64,000 nt of DNA from Nageia nagi (Eukaryota; Pinophyta), in the NCBI GenBank assembly GCA_050084985.1, contig JBITNC010000001.1:158844001-158908000 (forward strand). Reading direction: 5' to 3'. The translations under genes and the position numbers were made by a program. Under the pieces are notes generated by a model, which worked only from the letters and a program-made list of their open reading frames with translations, was not told where the DNA came from and searched no databases. Of the stretch, positions 10,360 to 23,385 are shown in pieces; position 1 is the first letter of the stretch, and the number at the start of each line of letters is the position of its first letter.

Positions 10360-12190
10360 GCAAGTATTCTTTCATATTTTTCATTACATGTTAGTGCCTT
10401 GTATTCTTCTTCCTTTCACATACATATCTTAGGGTATTTTTTGGAAAATCCATTTTGTGTGTATCCTGAAATAATTATAGACTATGAAATTGTATTTGCT
10501 TCATGCATCTTGTCAAATAATTCTTTGGCCTTATGTATTCTCCCCCTTTTTGCATACAAGCCTTAGGTTCTTTTTCACAAAACCCTTTATGTTTGTATCT
10601 TGCAATCATTCTAGACCATTAAATTATGTTTGCATCATGCATCTTATCAAATAATTCTCAAGCCTTATGTATACTTCCATATTTTACATATATATCTTAG
10701 GGCATTTTTTAGAAAATCTATTTTATGCGTATCTTGCAATCATTGCAAACCATGAAATTGTGGTTTCATCATGCATTTTTTTTAAATAATTCTCAAGGCT
10801 CATGTACTCTTCCACATTTTCCACACATGTGTTTGGGTAAACCCATTTTATCTGTAACTTGCAACCATTGTAGACTAGGAAAATATGTTTGCATCATGCA
10901 TTTTGTGAAATAATTCTTAGGTCTTTTGTATTCTTCCACATTTTGCATACATGTCTTAGGGAATTTTTCAAAAAGCCCATTTTTCAAAAAATCATAAAAT
11001 TAACCTCAAACAAATGCTATCAAATTTTAGAACTAGAGAAACCACACATGCTTCACATAAAATGAGTGTTAAATAATATGTTAAAAACTGCACAAAATTG
11101 TAGTTATGATTAGGGAATTTTACTCAATGAAAGCCACATGATATCCCTAATGGAATCATTTTCATAAATATAGATGGGTGTATATAATAATAAATAATGA
11201 AGTAACTAGTTTTTATAATTGGGAATCAAATCACAATCCAATAAAGGAGGAGTAAGCTCATTAAATCCTAACAAAAAAACCCTCACAAAAATTACTCAAG
11301 TTTAAAGTTCAAGAGGTAATAAAGCCATCTACTCCACCAAGTGAGGACAACAATACCATGCACCATATATGATTTGGAACAAAATGATTTCACTTAGGAA
11401 TCCATAAATGAGTCAACAACAAATACCAATCAATTTGCAGACTTATCAAAAATTTGAAAACATCAAGTTGACCCTTGACTGAGATGGAACTTGTAGGGGT
11501 TCCTTAGAGAGAGGATAGATCACTCCCATAAATCTACCATATAAAGGAAAAGTAATTGCCCATGTTTGCAACCATAATTAAATGCAAATCCTCCATTGAA
11601 GAAATTGTATGACTTCTTCATAACATCGATAGCTTACATGTCCAAGAAGGTCAACAATGAATGTATAATGATTCATCCTAGGAATAATGCAATAAGATCC
11701 ACTCATTTTATTAATATATTTACAGTCCTCATCCACTATGCCTACATGATTACATGAAAGTAGAACACACAAAAAGGTTATGTTGTTAGGGTTGTTTCCT
11801 AAGTTCTTCTTCAGATCAAAGAGTTTAACAGCATCCTTTTTATAGCCACGAATTTCATATCTTTTAATCATTGTAGTCCATAAAACTATATTTGCACCAT
11901 GCATTTTTTCAAACAATTCCTAGGCCTTTTTTATTATTCCACATTTAACATACATTTCTTAGGGTATTTTTAAAAAAACCATTTTATGTGTATCTTACAA
12001 CCATTGTAAACCATAAAACTTTGTTTGCATCATGCATATTACCAAACAACTCCTAGGCCATGTGTATTCTACCACATTTTGCATACATATATTATGGTCT
12101 TTTTTTAGAAAACACATTTTATATGTATCATGTAGCCATTACAAACCATGAAACTATGTTTCCATCATGCATCTTGTCAAATAATTCTCG
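10360..12190 (-). pseudogene. PPR protein pseudogene with repeated motif units
   Basis: Pentatricopeptide repeat proteins bind organellar RNA. The minus strand repeatedly encodes decayed motifs of the type KCG..H.A.ELFDKMHDAN followed by ISW..MIARY, at 10400-10985 (about four units) and 11840-12190 (about three units). The segment 11578-11916 holds the end of the array and the start of a C-terminal extension: MFEKMHGANIVLWTTMIKRY, NPNNITFLCVLLSCNHVG and NHYTFIVDLLGHV, which fits a PLS-class protein. The units recur every roughly 125-145 bp, longer than the canonical 35-codon PPR. Stops and frameshifts are frequent. The part 10990-11570 shows nothing recognisable and may be an insertion. Block B begins the same array at about 63870 and runs off the window. 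Confidence 0.75.
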
Positions 12191-12193
12191 AAC

Positions 12194-13712
12194 TATAATG
12201 TGCCCATTTTTATGGTGTTTTCCCCATTTCATCTCTAATAAATGGGAACATTAGATTAAGAGTATTTCTATTTAATTTTGGAAATTTAGTGCATTTTTGG
12301 CCCAATTATTGTAAGTTCCACTTGGAGAGTAATTAATTACTCTAATTATGGAATATTGGGTCATATTTTAGTTTCTTAGGTATTCTTTTATTTTTAATAA
12401 TTCCAATAATTATATAACTAAAATACCAAGATAATTAATATTTATAAATGTAATATTAGTCACCTCATTTGGGACATTGCATATTTAGATCCTTGATGAT
12501 TGTAAATTGATATTAATGGGCCTCTATTGTATTTATTTTTCCCCTTTTAAGGTAGAGCATGAACTTAGGCAATTTCACCCATCATGAGGCACAAGCAGAT
12601 ACCTTTTCTTGGACATGGAACACGTAGAGATATATTAGACATTTCAAGGCATCAAAAAGCACCCACACTTGGACATTGGGATTATGGATTAGATCCCATG
12701 TTGATCATTTGGGCAAAATAAGACTCCCACATCTCACCTTGGAGGCTTGCTAGCTTGTAGCATTAACATCTAGGTACATGGAAGTCCCCACTTACCCAAC
12801 ATTGGCATTCTAGGTCCTTGGATGAGCTAACACTCATCTCAAGGCATCTCATCTTAGATGTTGGTTAAGGAGCACACAAATCACCCTTATATAGTGTTGG
12901 ATCAACCCCAACACATGATTAGAATATGATTTATCTCATTTATATAATGAGGACTCCTAGAAGATCAAAGGTATGTTATGATTATTATTTCTTCTTCTTG
13001 GTTGGAGCTTGTATCTTCTAGAATTCCACTTCTTCAAAGTGAGTTACCTATAGTTGGGTGTCGTACAAGACTTAAGTGAGCACACACTTGGGGGGTGGAG
13101 AAACCCAAGTTGTTAGCTATCTTCTGAGAGGTGTTGGCATTACCCTTAAATTAATATAATACTACCAATGGGTCTTTAAGATTCCACCATGGCTACTGGA
13201 GAAGGAAGCCCTAGTGCATGCTTCACCACATTGTAGATACTAATCCATGGCGCATTAATATTCTTAACATCTATATTATAATTAAGATTCATCCCATTAT
13301 ATATTTGAATACAATTATGTTATTATGTTATCTCTTTCCTATCTCTCTCCTTATTCTTTGATGTTGTATAACTAAGTGCATAATTGATTTATCTACATGT
13401 TATTTGGCTTCCATTATTGTTGCATTGGATATTTACATGTCATTGCTTGAGTTCTTATTATTGTTGTTGTATGTGGAGGTCTTTTCATGCTTATTTTTCA
13501 ACTAGGTTTAGATGTTTGGATTATTGAGGTTGTTGCATCATATTTTAGCCATAGAGCTAAACATTGGATTACTTACATTATTTGAGCTTAATTGGTTAGA
13601 TCTAGAGCTTATCATACCAATGTCACTTTCCTAGGGCACATTTGATGGATTTGCTTTTCCAAACTTGAGGATTTGGGATAAATCCAAGTGAGCCCAATTT
13701 AGGCTCATCACA
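12194..13712 (+). mobile_element. 5' LTR (about 1.5 kb) of a plus-strand LTR element
   Basis: The LTR starts TATAATGTGCCC (family consensus TGTAATGTYCCC, so the terminal TG has become TA) and ends CTCATCACA. A tRNA-Met-type primer-binding site follows one base later. Its first 80 bases closely match the solo LTRs at 25198 and 36693, including 'cacctctaataaatgggaacatta'. A TATA-like 'cttatatagtg' near 12887 could be the promoter. No 3' LTR was found in the window. Confidence 0.75.
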
Positions 13713-13713
13713 A

Positions 13714-13732
13714 TGGTATTAGAGCCAAGATC
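13714..13732 (+). other. Primer-binding site, initiator tRNA-Met type
   Basis: TGGTATTAGAGCC follows the LTR end. The usual plant sequence is TGGTATCAGAGCC; the single change is C to T. Confidence 0.85.
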
Positions 13733-15017
13733 TTGCCATCATGTTGGGTTAGATCTTAGAAAGATTTGCAGTTTCTAAAGAGGAAAATTTGAACAAGATT
13801 AATTGAATTTGATTCTAAAAGGAGTTGAGGAGATCTCTATATCTTAAAAGAAAGAAGTTTCTAATCAGATCTTATCATCCTATTGGATTCTTGAAAGATC
13901 TTAGGAGGATTTAAGGAACCTAACATCATAATGGTATTACCTTGAAATCATAGTAGTATCTAAAGAAGTGAATAATTGAGGATATCTGAGGTGAGATATA
14001 GAGATGAAGAGAGCATCCTTACACCATGATTTGGTTCATTTGGACACTAGAGGGCTCACATTGATTTTTTGGCATCATTTTTGTGGGAATTGGTCACTAG
14101 AAAACCTATGTTGGAGATCTAAGAGGCTAGATCTCACATATTGGTAGTTCATTGGAACTAATTTTATCATATTTCTAATTTTGAATCCTCTTAAGGAGGT
14201 CATATAGCTTATTGAGTGATTATTTTTAGAATTTTGCATCTTTTCCATCAATTTTATGGTTTGTTTTTGCATTGAAGAGCCTAGATATGAATTTTGAAGA
14301 GAAAGGAGGAAGTTTGTTCAAAGTTTGAAGGCTAATAGGAGGTTTTTTTGGTATAAAGAAGGATCATTTTGCATCTTTGATAAGGTCATTTGGAAATTCT
14401 AATTCCAATTAGAGGATCATTTGGATTTTAAAGGGATCAAATTATAGAAATTAATACACTTTCACCATGGAATCTGAATTCTAAGAGTTGCTGCAAAGTC
14501 ATTGGGTTATTTTCACTAATATTTGAAAGAATTGAAGGCATAATAGGAGATGTTGAGCCTTAGGGAGGCTTAACTTGTTATGGATCTATGAAATTCATTC
14601 ATTAGAGCTTGTACATTTGGTAGCTCGACATGCATTGTTAAGGCTTTGAGTTATTTTCCCTCAAATCTAGTGTTTCAAGCATTTATGTGTGAATGTTGAG
14701 CTTGGAGGAGGTACAATTTGAATTAGAGTTTATTTTTTAGCCCATAACCCATAGGCTTAGTTGATTTGATAGTTGTACCATATCATCCTACCATAGAAGG
14801 AATTAAATTTCAAGTTTAAGTAATTTTAATTGTGCAATTTTAATATCTGGCTTGAGAATTATTTGTGGAAATTTATTTAATTTTAAGTAAAAGCAATAAG
14901 GAGGAAATAAAATTAAATTTGAAATTATTAAATTTCATTTGATAATAAAATTAAATTAGGAGAAATGAGTTTTAATTTTAAGCATTTAAGAAAATTTGAA
15001 ATATGGAGGGAAAGAAA
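13733..15017 (+). mobile_element. Non-coding interior of the LTR element
   Basis: About 1.3 kb after the primer-binding site with no gag or pol similarity in any frame that I could recognise. The element is therefore either a non-coding derivative of LARD type or decayed beyond recognition. Confidence 0.4.
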
Positions 15018-15408
15018 GACACAAATATGAAAAGCAATTTTTAAATATTTTGGAAGGACTATAAAGCCATATATTGGAATAGAAGGAGAGCATAACAAAT
15101 TTTGAGAAGAAAATTCAAAATTAGAGTCTATAGGTGGTTCATTTAGCATTCTAGAGACTAAGTGATAGATGTTGAGGATCTAGAGGACCTGAGAACATTC
15201 ATTTACCATTTGGACACAAATATGAAAAGCAATTTTTAAATATTTTGGAAGGACTATAAAGCCATATATTGGAATAGAAGGAGAGCATAACAAATTTTGA
15301 GAAGAAAATTCAAAATTAGAGTCTATAGGTGGTTCATTTAGCATTCTAGAGACTAAGTGATAGATGTTGAGGATCTAGAGGACCTGAGAACATTCATTTA
15401 CCATTTGG
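15018..15408. repeat. Exact 195-bp tandem duplication (two copies)
   Basis: The copies begin 'gacacaaatatgaaaagc' at 15018 and 15213 and end 'catttaccatttg'. I saw no mismatch between them, in sharp contrast to every other repeat here. It is either a very recent slippage or unequal-exchange event or an assembly artefact. Confidence 0.9.
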
Positions 15409-16433
15409 TAAGCTTAGAGTGATTTGTTGATCATTGAGGAAGATTGAGGTCTTCTTTGGCATCTTCAAGAACTTTGTTGACCACCCAAGGGACTAGTTGA
15501 CCATAAAAAATCAATTTATCCACTTTAGAAAGATAATTTTCAAGTTGGTTGGGTTCTAAGAAGCTTGGAAAAATTAGTTTGAGCTTCAAAGAGTCTCATT
15601 ACACCCAAAGGGATACTCGTAGCACATTTTCACCTTATGATTCAAAGCATTACATAACTGTAATAGTTTGTCCTACTCTTAGAGCAAGCTTCCAATTAGT
15701 AAGAAGGAAATCCTAGCTTGATCTTCATGGCAACTTCATACTCTTTTAAGAACAAAGGGGACCAAGTTCCAACCCCATTAAAATTAAACATCCTATTCAT
15801 AAATTACTACTCAATTCCTTAAAATTGCATGGAAACCCATACATTTTGAGATTATTTGCAATATTCAAGATTTGACACAAAAGGAGGAGCAATGTCCACA
15901 ATACCATCCGAGCACAACAAAAGGGAACCCATTATAGAGAAACCTTAAAGGCCTACAAATGATAGATAGAACAAGAATATTTAGGGAGGAAGCACTAAAA
16001 TATTTTCCTCCAAAAGTACAGGGTGGAACATAGCCAACAGATACAAAATTAGTTTTCTTTGNNNNNNNNNNNNNNNNNNNNNNNNNNNNNNNNNNNNNNN
16101 NNNNNNNNNNNNNNNNNNNNNNNNNNNNNNNNNNNNNNNNNNNNNNNNNNNNNNNNNNNNNTCCTCCCCAATGTAGTGTAATCATGTTGAAGTCTATCCA
16201 ACCCATAAACACATATATAGACATCGAGATTTCCACAATATGGGATCTTCATACAACTCACAATCCAAAACTACTACTTAGGAGACAGACATCCCACTTA
16301 TGGCTCATAGTGGGGTCCACATGACCCATTATTATTTATGTGCTGAGTTACAATGAAGTACATGAAAACACACTATGCTGGTATATTACAAGATGATCCA
16401 ATGGATCCCATTACATATTCAAAGGGGACATCA
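15409..16433 (-). mobile_element. Probable 3' LTR of a minus-strand gypsy element (distal end undefined)
   Basis: The minus-strand LTR starts TGATGTCCCCTTTG at 16433, directly after a polypurine tract (minus strand GAGAGGGGAGGC, about 16437-16450). It runs to lower coordinates through the 100-N gap. I could not fix where it ends; 15409 is only the end of the preceding duplication. Confidence 0.4.
16062..16161. other. Assembly gap, 100 N
   Basis: Exactly 100 N, a placeholder length, so the true size is unknown. Confidence 1.
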
Positions 16434-16450
16434 AAAAGCCTCCCCTCTCA

Positions 16451-18290
16451 AATTGCTTACCCTTAAATAATGGTAAGAGATCATAGCATATTATCTTCCA
16501 AGAATCCTTTGATGCAATTAGTTAAAGCATGTAATGGTGGAACATAGATCTAACCTATTTCAACTTCAATAGAAGTGAAACTCTAAATCTCGATATCTTA
16601 GTGAGTTCCAAACATTTAGGTTTGTTGTAACTATTCCTCCTAAATACATGCTCTAAGGGGAACCCCCATAACCATGGAAGTGCATGCACTTCTATGCTAA
16701 ATTGTACCTACAAAATCTTGGAAAAGATAATTATTAGTGTAAAATAAGCAAGCCCTAAAGCCTCTTCAAGGAACAAATTCTCCTTAGCAACTTTAAGACT
16801 CTTATCACTCATCTTGGCCACATCAAACCTCAATGTAATAATACCAATCTCCTCAATGCCTAACATGGGGTTCCAACCCTCCTGAACACCTAATGTGGTC
16901 CATCCATCCATCCTCCTATATGCCCCACATGGCATGCTAGACTCTCCAAAAATTCAACATGGTTAATCTGGGTACCTACATACCCAACATTAGCTACAAG
17001 CCTCTAGTGGGTCCAACATGGGGGTCTCAGGTCTCCCATATTACAACATGAGCCTTCTTAGATCCTTAGTTGATGATGTAGACTTTCTTGCAACCTCCTC
17101 CTTCATTCCACACCACTCAATCATATCCAACCAACTACTATCTACCTATGGACTATCCTCTTGTATGTCTTACAGTGCATGCACTTGACCATGTACTTTG
17201 AAACTCATTGTGAGTCTCTGATAGTTGTTATGAATATCACCTAAATCAAACAACCATTGCACTCCAAGGATGCTATGGGGATGTCCCTTCAAAGGATAAA
17301 GGTAAAATTCCTCTCTTACCACATAGCTTTGCAATCTCACCCTGAATCACTCTACTATATCCATTAACATGAGTTTCCCAATGGTGTTGGAAACTAAAAA
17401 TCCTTCAAATCCCTTAGTCTTTAGGTTCTTCCTTTTGCAAAAACTAATATCAATTAAATTATGGGATACTCCAATGTCGATCATCAACATCACATCCTAT
17501 CCACATTCTTGTCCCATAATCTGCAATGTGAGGAACTTTTTCACTCATCTTGCAATGATGTAGGGTCCTACATACTTGCTTCTAATTCCAAATCTAAATC
17601 TTTTGAATCTTTATCAATACCTTGATTAAGTTCACATTTCCTATCCCCAAACATTGATTCTTGCAATCCAAAGACTTCTTGCAATGAAAACACTTGCCTT
17701 CATCTCATAGCTTCTTCCTAGTAGTTGCATCTAATTGGTCCATCCTACATGAGTGAGGCATCTTAGCCTTGTTAGGCCGCTCTGTGATTGGTTTTTGGTT
17801 TACCATCCCCTTGGAAACTATTAGTCCCTTAAGGGATTTGAAAATGGGCTTTAAATCATAGGCAGCTCTAATTGTAAATAAGGTTCCTTGGAGAGGACAC
17901 CTTGACCATCCCCCTTAATGGTTTTGCCAAACTCGTAATGAAGAGGAAAGTCAATCTTTCTTTCAAAATGATGGATCATAACAACCAACCTCTAAAACTC
18001 TATAACAAATTCATCTATTGCTCTTGTCTCCCTTAAATCTATCAAATCTCAAAAGTAATCATTTTCCTTCTCCTAATCAAACCTCTTCACTATCCTCTTA
18101 GCGAACTCATTGAATGAGGTGATGAAATTTTAGCAAAATATAGGTCATCCATTTTCCCCTTGTATTGGGTCTATCACTAACCTACATCTAGTGAACCATA
18201 CCCCTATTGTAATGAAAGAATAGTTAGCTTAAGGGCTAATACTCAAACATAATAACCCTCTCACTAGATTTGGTGATCACTATTTTATTA
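16451..18290 (-). pseudogene. Gypsy gag-protease remnant lacking RT and integrase
   Basis: On the minus strand, 17900-18290 reads as gag (NSFAKRIVKRFD, ENDYF, DLIDLRETRAIDEFVIEFRG). The segment 17640-17730 carries a CCHC-type knuckle fragment (DEGKCFHCKKSLDCKNQC), and 17170-17520 an aspartic protease (VMLMIDIGVSHNLIDISF, later HPHSILGVQWLFDLGDIHNN and YQRLTMSF). The protease Asp-Ser/Thr-Gly is DIG here. After the protease there are only about 700 bp before the polypurine tract, with no RT, RNase H or integrase, so the element is internally deleted. Many stops make it non-functional. Confidence 0.7.
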
Positions 18291-18299
18291 TCCCATTAG

Positions 18300-19388
18300 T
18301 TTTTTTATCAATCCAAGGTAGGTGTCTTTAGCTATATGAAATTGAACCTTTGTTGTATCACTTGTGTTTAAACACACTTGAATGAAAGACTATAGAAATT
18401 AAACAAGACTAAAATCAAACTGTAATTAAATAATATGAAAAAATTTCAATAAATAAATCTACACTTATTCTAACTAAGAGACACTTGTTAGTCATAGTGG
18501 GTCCTTCCTCCTTCCAACAAAGCTCTAATAAATTAGCTTATTACTGGAAACTCAAGTGATGATTGTATTATTGAAAGTGATTACAAATTATTTCTAAACT
18601 ATATTTGGAATAACTAACTCAAGTTTTAGTATTTATCTCAATAAGAGAAATACTAAAACTATCTTAACAACTTGTTGTATTTCCTCACAATAGTTACATA
18701 GTTACTAAAACAATCTTATTGTAAGTCATAGTTTAATTGTTGAAAATCTAAAACAATAAGTATAAGAGCTTGGTCAAACTACTAGCAATTTGGGATGATA
18801 ATGATGAGAAGACCTTTTCTTTAGGATCAATGCTCATCTCTTTCAGTATCTTATTAGTTGCCCAGAAATTGATTATTTTATCATAAGATCTTGGATTATC
18901 TTCTGGTATGACTATGAACATGGCTACATTTCTAGAAGCATTTCTTAGTTATGAAATCTCCATAAATTTAGAAATCTCCTACATTTTAGGAAGTTCCTAA
19001 AATTTTAGAATATCCTAAAATTTTGGGACTATATTCAGTTATTATCTCAAATTATTAGATGAAACATTTTGGAGCTAATCTATTATCAACATTCTGGAGC
19101 TAGTTCACAAACTTTAGAGATAGATTTTGAAACTTATTCGATCAAGCTAAAGAGACATCATTTTCACAATGATTCTTTAAAAGTTTATCAAGCAGGCATT
19201 ACTCATCATAAATCATCAACAAAACACATCAATTCACCACATATGGAAATATAAGTAAAGATGTATTTAACTTCAAATCAAATAGTATTAACAAGCTTAA
19301 ACATAATCAAAAGGATCAAAAGTGTTCCAAGCAAAACATAAAAATACAAGTCCAATGTGTCAAATAGAGTCCATTCTAGGTCCTATCA
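18300..19388 (-). mobile_element. Probable 3' LTR of a second minus-strand element (distal end undefined)
   Basis: The minus-strand LTR start TGATAGGACC at 19388 follows the purine tract AGTTGGGGAGAG (19389-19400). The downstream boundary is uncertain because gag of the neighbouring element lies close to 18290. Confidence 0.4.
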
Positions 19389-19400
19389 CTCTCCCCAACT

Positions 19401-22072
19401 TAGAATATTGTTGCTCCTATAGCAAACAATAGTAATTGTTTTCATCACTATCCATTAGATGTGTGGGTTATTTTGTATTAAATTCTTCCATCACTTTTCT
19501 AAGGTCATATGGATGCAAACAATCAAGAATTTGTTGATGAACACCTAGAGGAAGAGGTTTTTTCCTTGTAGTTCCAATATCATATAAATTTGGTCGTTCA
19601 ATAAAATCCCCTAACCCTTTGCTAACTTTGACCTATGTTTCCCATAAATGTAACAATGAATCATATTGTGGGCCATCATCAATCCAAGATGGAGTTGGAT
19701 GTAGTAATATTGGAGGTCTAAACCTCTATCCTACCCAATTTAAAGGTTGTGAAGAAATGATTTTGTATATGGCCTTAACCCTTTTTATGCTCCATTGTAA
19801 ATTCATTGGAGAAATTATTTCCTTATTTTTATAACCATTAGTCTGATTATTCCATCTTTTGTTACAACTATATAAGGCTTCATTAAAATGACTCTAAATG
19901 GTAGTGTTACAATTTCAAACACAAGTTTTCATTATTTGCAAATACTGATCTGTAAACTTGTTCACTTTTGATAAAAAAGGTTGTGGTTATCTCATCATTA
20001 TAAATGGGTTGTTGTATGACTATAAACTCATCATTCAAACTCCTTTGTTGACTTTGGTCAATATCATTTTTTCATTGAATTTGATTTTGTAATATATAAA
20101 TAAAAGCTTGCAACTAAATATCACCAACATATATTTTAGGAAGAAATTTTGTATCATCGAGTAAGAAATCATGCATATACAATTCACATAACAAATATTT
20201 ATCTTACTCTATCCCTTCAAAGTATTGTCTAAGAAACTTAGCTCCATGCTCAAGCTCATAAGGCAATCCCTTCCTAATTCTATTAACTTGTCATTTTAAT
20301 AATTGTTCTTTAAGATGCATGTTATAGATAGGAGAAGGTTGTCTCAATTGTAGAACTTCATCAAATATTTGACACACATCTATCATTACCTTCTTTACCA
20401 ATTTAAGATCCTTATTTCCTTTTTTAATGATTTCAAGTTATTTTTCATGTTCAAAATCTTTTTCTTCACATTTTTGAATATTTGCAGATAGTTGTTGTTT
20501 GAACATAACTATTTGTTTTTGTTTTTCTTTGAACATGTCAAATATGTACTAAATTATTTCATTTTGATGCATAAAATGTAATTCATTGATATGCACTATT
20601 TGTAATTTAGTAGCTAGTTTGGAGATTAAAGTTTGGTGTGCTTCAAAATTTTCTTTTACATGTTCTAGCTGGGAGCATTTATCTTTCAATATTTGGTTTT
20701 AACTTTTTAACATAGCTTTTTCTTTAAATAATTTGTCATTATGCTCTTCCAAAAGTTTGAGATTTTAATGTAATACCTAGATATTCAAAATTTCATCAAT
20801 GGATATTGTGTTAGTAGCTTCCATCAACATTTCAAAATTTTTTTTTAGTATTTGCAGGTTGAGCTTGTTCCTCCCCAATTTGGTCTTTTCCTATCTTTTT
20901 TTTTGCCAATCTTTTAGCTAATGTAGCCAATTCTAGTGAAAGTCTGGAGATTGTTTCTAAGGCATGCATTTTGGGTTCTATTGCTTCTTTAGTCATATGA
21001 TATTCAAAATCTTCTCCCTTTGTTGTTTTCTAAAGCCTCTTCAATCTACTAGATCTTCAACTAGGTGCAACATAGGATTTTTGTTTTCCACTTATTTTTT
21101 CATGCATTGTTAATTTCTCTTCTTCCTTTTGAGTTTTTGATTCTTCTACTATCACAATGGGATCTAGTAAAGGATTTTCTCTCTTAATTTTTGAATAGGG
21201 CACAGTTGGAACATCTTCTAGAATTTCATCTAGAACTCTATGATGGAGTGATTCATTAAATTATTCTTAAGTGAGAGAGGATTCTCCAACAAATTACAAT
21301 ACATATTCTCCAATTTTATGGACCTCTATATTTGCTCCAATGTGTTCCAATACAGAATTATCTAATTCCTCTTCCCCTTATTCTTGAGAATTTGCATTTT
21401 CATAACTACTTAAAAACTATTCCTAAGTAATTTGCCCATTTTCTTGTCTTAAGAAGTACTCTTTGTAGAGCAACAAGATAAACCCATTATGTTTGAGGGA
21501 GGATAATTTATTCCTTTGATTTTTCCTCACTTTCCTAGACATTCTTTGCAGACTCTAATGCAAGAATCGGGATAAATTGCATTCTTGATATTTCTTGTAC
21601 CTTAGAAATTTTAATAATTTCAAATAATGTCCTATTAATGTAAGATGTTATCCTTCATAGGTCAAATATTGCATCACCCATTTTGCTACTAATGCCCACT
21701 TTTCATGTAATGTTTCTTGTTTTACCCCTTGAATATGCCCTTGATTATTGTAAATTTCAACTTTTGGCTCATTTTTTGGGTGGAACCTATTCAACAAATT
21801 GGACTAATGATCCCTTTTGTTCAATTCTTCTCCAATTTTAGGTAACCCAATAAATTCACTAATGGAATCTACTATTATTGGAATTCGATAACCCTTCAAG
21901 GTTATTGAACTTGTCTCAAAGTTCTTAGCAAATTCCATGCTAACTGATTATTGTATTCTTGAAATTTTTTGAAAAATTATAACAAATTAAATTTTAGAAG
22001 GATTTTGGTTACTTGGGCATTATCTCTCAATTCCTCTGTACTATTTGGTTTATGTTTTCTTTTGCCTCCCAT
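19401..22072 (-). pseudogene. Long decayed coding region of unknown function with coiled-coil part
   Basis: I do not recognise this gene with certainty. On the minus strand a protein can be followed for roughly 800 codons with scattered TAA/TAG/TGA stops and at least one frameshift. A possible start is MGGKRKHKPNSTEELRD (22072). A folded N-terminal part follows (about 21938-21400; MEFAKNFETSSITLKGYRIP, DSISEFIGLPKIGEELN, HEKWALVAKWVMQYLTYEG and LKLLKFLRYKKYQECNLSRF). Next comes an acidic linker, then a Lys/Glu/Gln-rich, probably coiled-coil region (about 20750-20200; QLEHVKENFEAHQTLISKLA, QQLSANIQKCEEKDFEHEKQ, VMIDVCQIFDEVLQLRQPSP). The layout resembles plant transposon-associated ORFs, but that is inference. 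It lies just upstream of a polypurine tract and LTR, so it was probably carried by an LTR element. Confidence 0.5.
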
Positions 22073-22249
22073 CCTTGGCCAATTTTGAAGAAGGTTGAAG
22101 TCTCTATCTAAAGCAGATCTATTTTCTAAAACTAGCTAAAGCTTATTCTTCATTTTTCTTGCACAATATGCTCCATAATTCAAAATTGTAGAGATATGAT
22201 CTTTCCCACATGTAAGAGTTATTGCAACATTCAATACTAAAGGTGCAAT

Positions 22250-23140
22250 GTTCCTTTTTTATGTAGAAACCATAATTAAAAATTGTAGAAATAATAAAAT
22301 ACTAAATAAATACTAAAAATAACACCAAATGTGAGAAGAGACTAGCCAAATGTATTTATTTAGATATGCCAAACTAGTACAAATGGGTGATGGGTCTCTT
22401 AGGCTAGAACAAATGCAAAACTCCTTAGAAATTCTAAAAAGTGACCTCAAAAGATGGGCAACTGCCTTGGGGAGGTTGACTTCTTAGATCTGAACTAAAA
22501 CAACACACCAAAATGAAAGCTAAAACTACAATGAACTCCTCTTGGGTACCTCTATTTGTATTTTTTGAATATTAGGGGTCTAAGGGAGCATCACCCTAGG
22601 GAAATACAATAGCAAGGGAAATCACTTATCATTTGTAGAGCTTCCATCCATGCTAGGGATCATCACCTATGTACTATGGAGATGAGAATCACAAGGACTC
22701 ATTACAATATCAATATCAATAATATGCACAAAATGAAGAGTTGCCTCTCCTTATATAGACTCCAACCCTAATCTTGCATTGATCCCTCTAAGCTAATCTA
22801 AGTCATTGATTGGTTTTATTACAAATAAAAGTACTTAAAATAACATTAGAATAACATAAAAGCTTATTATAATCCAACATTGCACTTTTAAGTAGAAATC
22901 CACTAAGTTAAGTAGATTTTCATGTGTGGACACAATATAGAAAACTAGTCCCACTAGTGAACTTCAAGTAGCCATAACTTCATTTTTTCTTTTCCAAAAG
23001 GGGTCATGTGACCACTTAAAACAAATGCCATGAGATGCTCTATCCAATTTTGAAGGTGTAATGGCCATATCTAACTTGTAGAAGAAGAGATTTGTGAAAA
23101 ATTCCAAATACAATATATTCTCAAAAATACGATAATTACA
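22250..23140 (-). mobile_element. Probable 3' LTR of a third minus-strand element
   Basis: The minus-strand LTR start TGTAATTATCG at 23140 follows a gypsy-style end of coding region (minus strand 'gaggacaagcaatttgag' then AAGCTTGGACT). A TATA-like 'tctatataagg' on the minus strand lies at 22751-22761. The far end is uncertain; a TGCA.. boundary near 22245 is possible. Confidence 0.45.
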
Positions 23141-23385
23141 AGTCCAAGCTTCTCAAATTGCTTGTCCTCAAGCAATCCCAACACCAACTCTACCTTTCTT
23201 AGCTAAAATAAATTTAAATCATTTATGATACCAGGATCCCGAATAATTTTACCAAAATTGTCCCAAATCTATCTCAAGCTTCCATATACCTCAAAACTAA
23301 GTGAAGGTAAGTATGATTTAACACAGGCCAGCCAAAATTAAATATGAAATAGGTCTAATTTATTCAATATAGTAGTGAATGAAGA

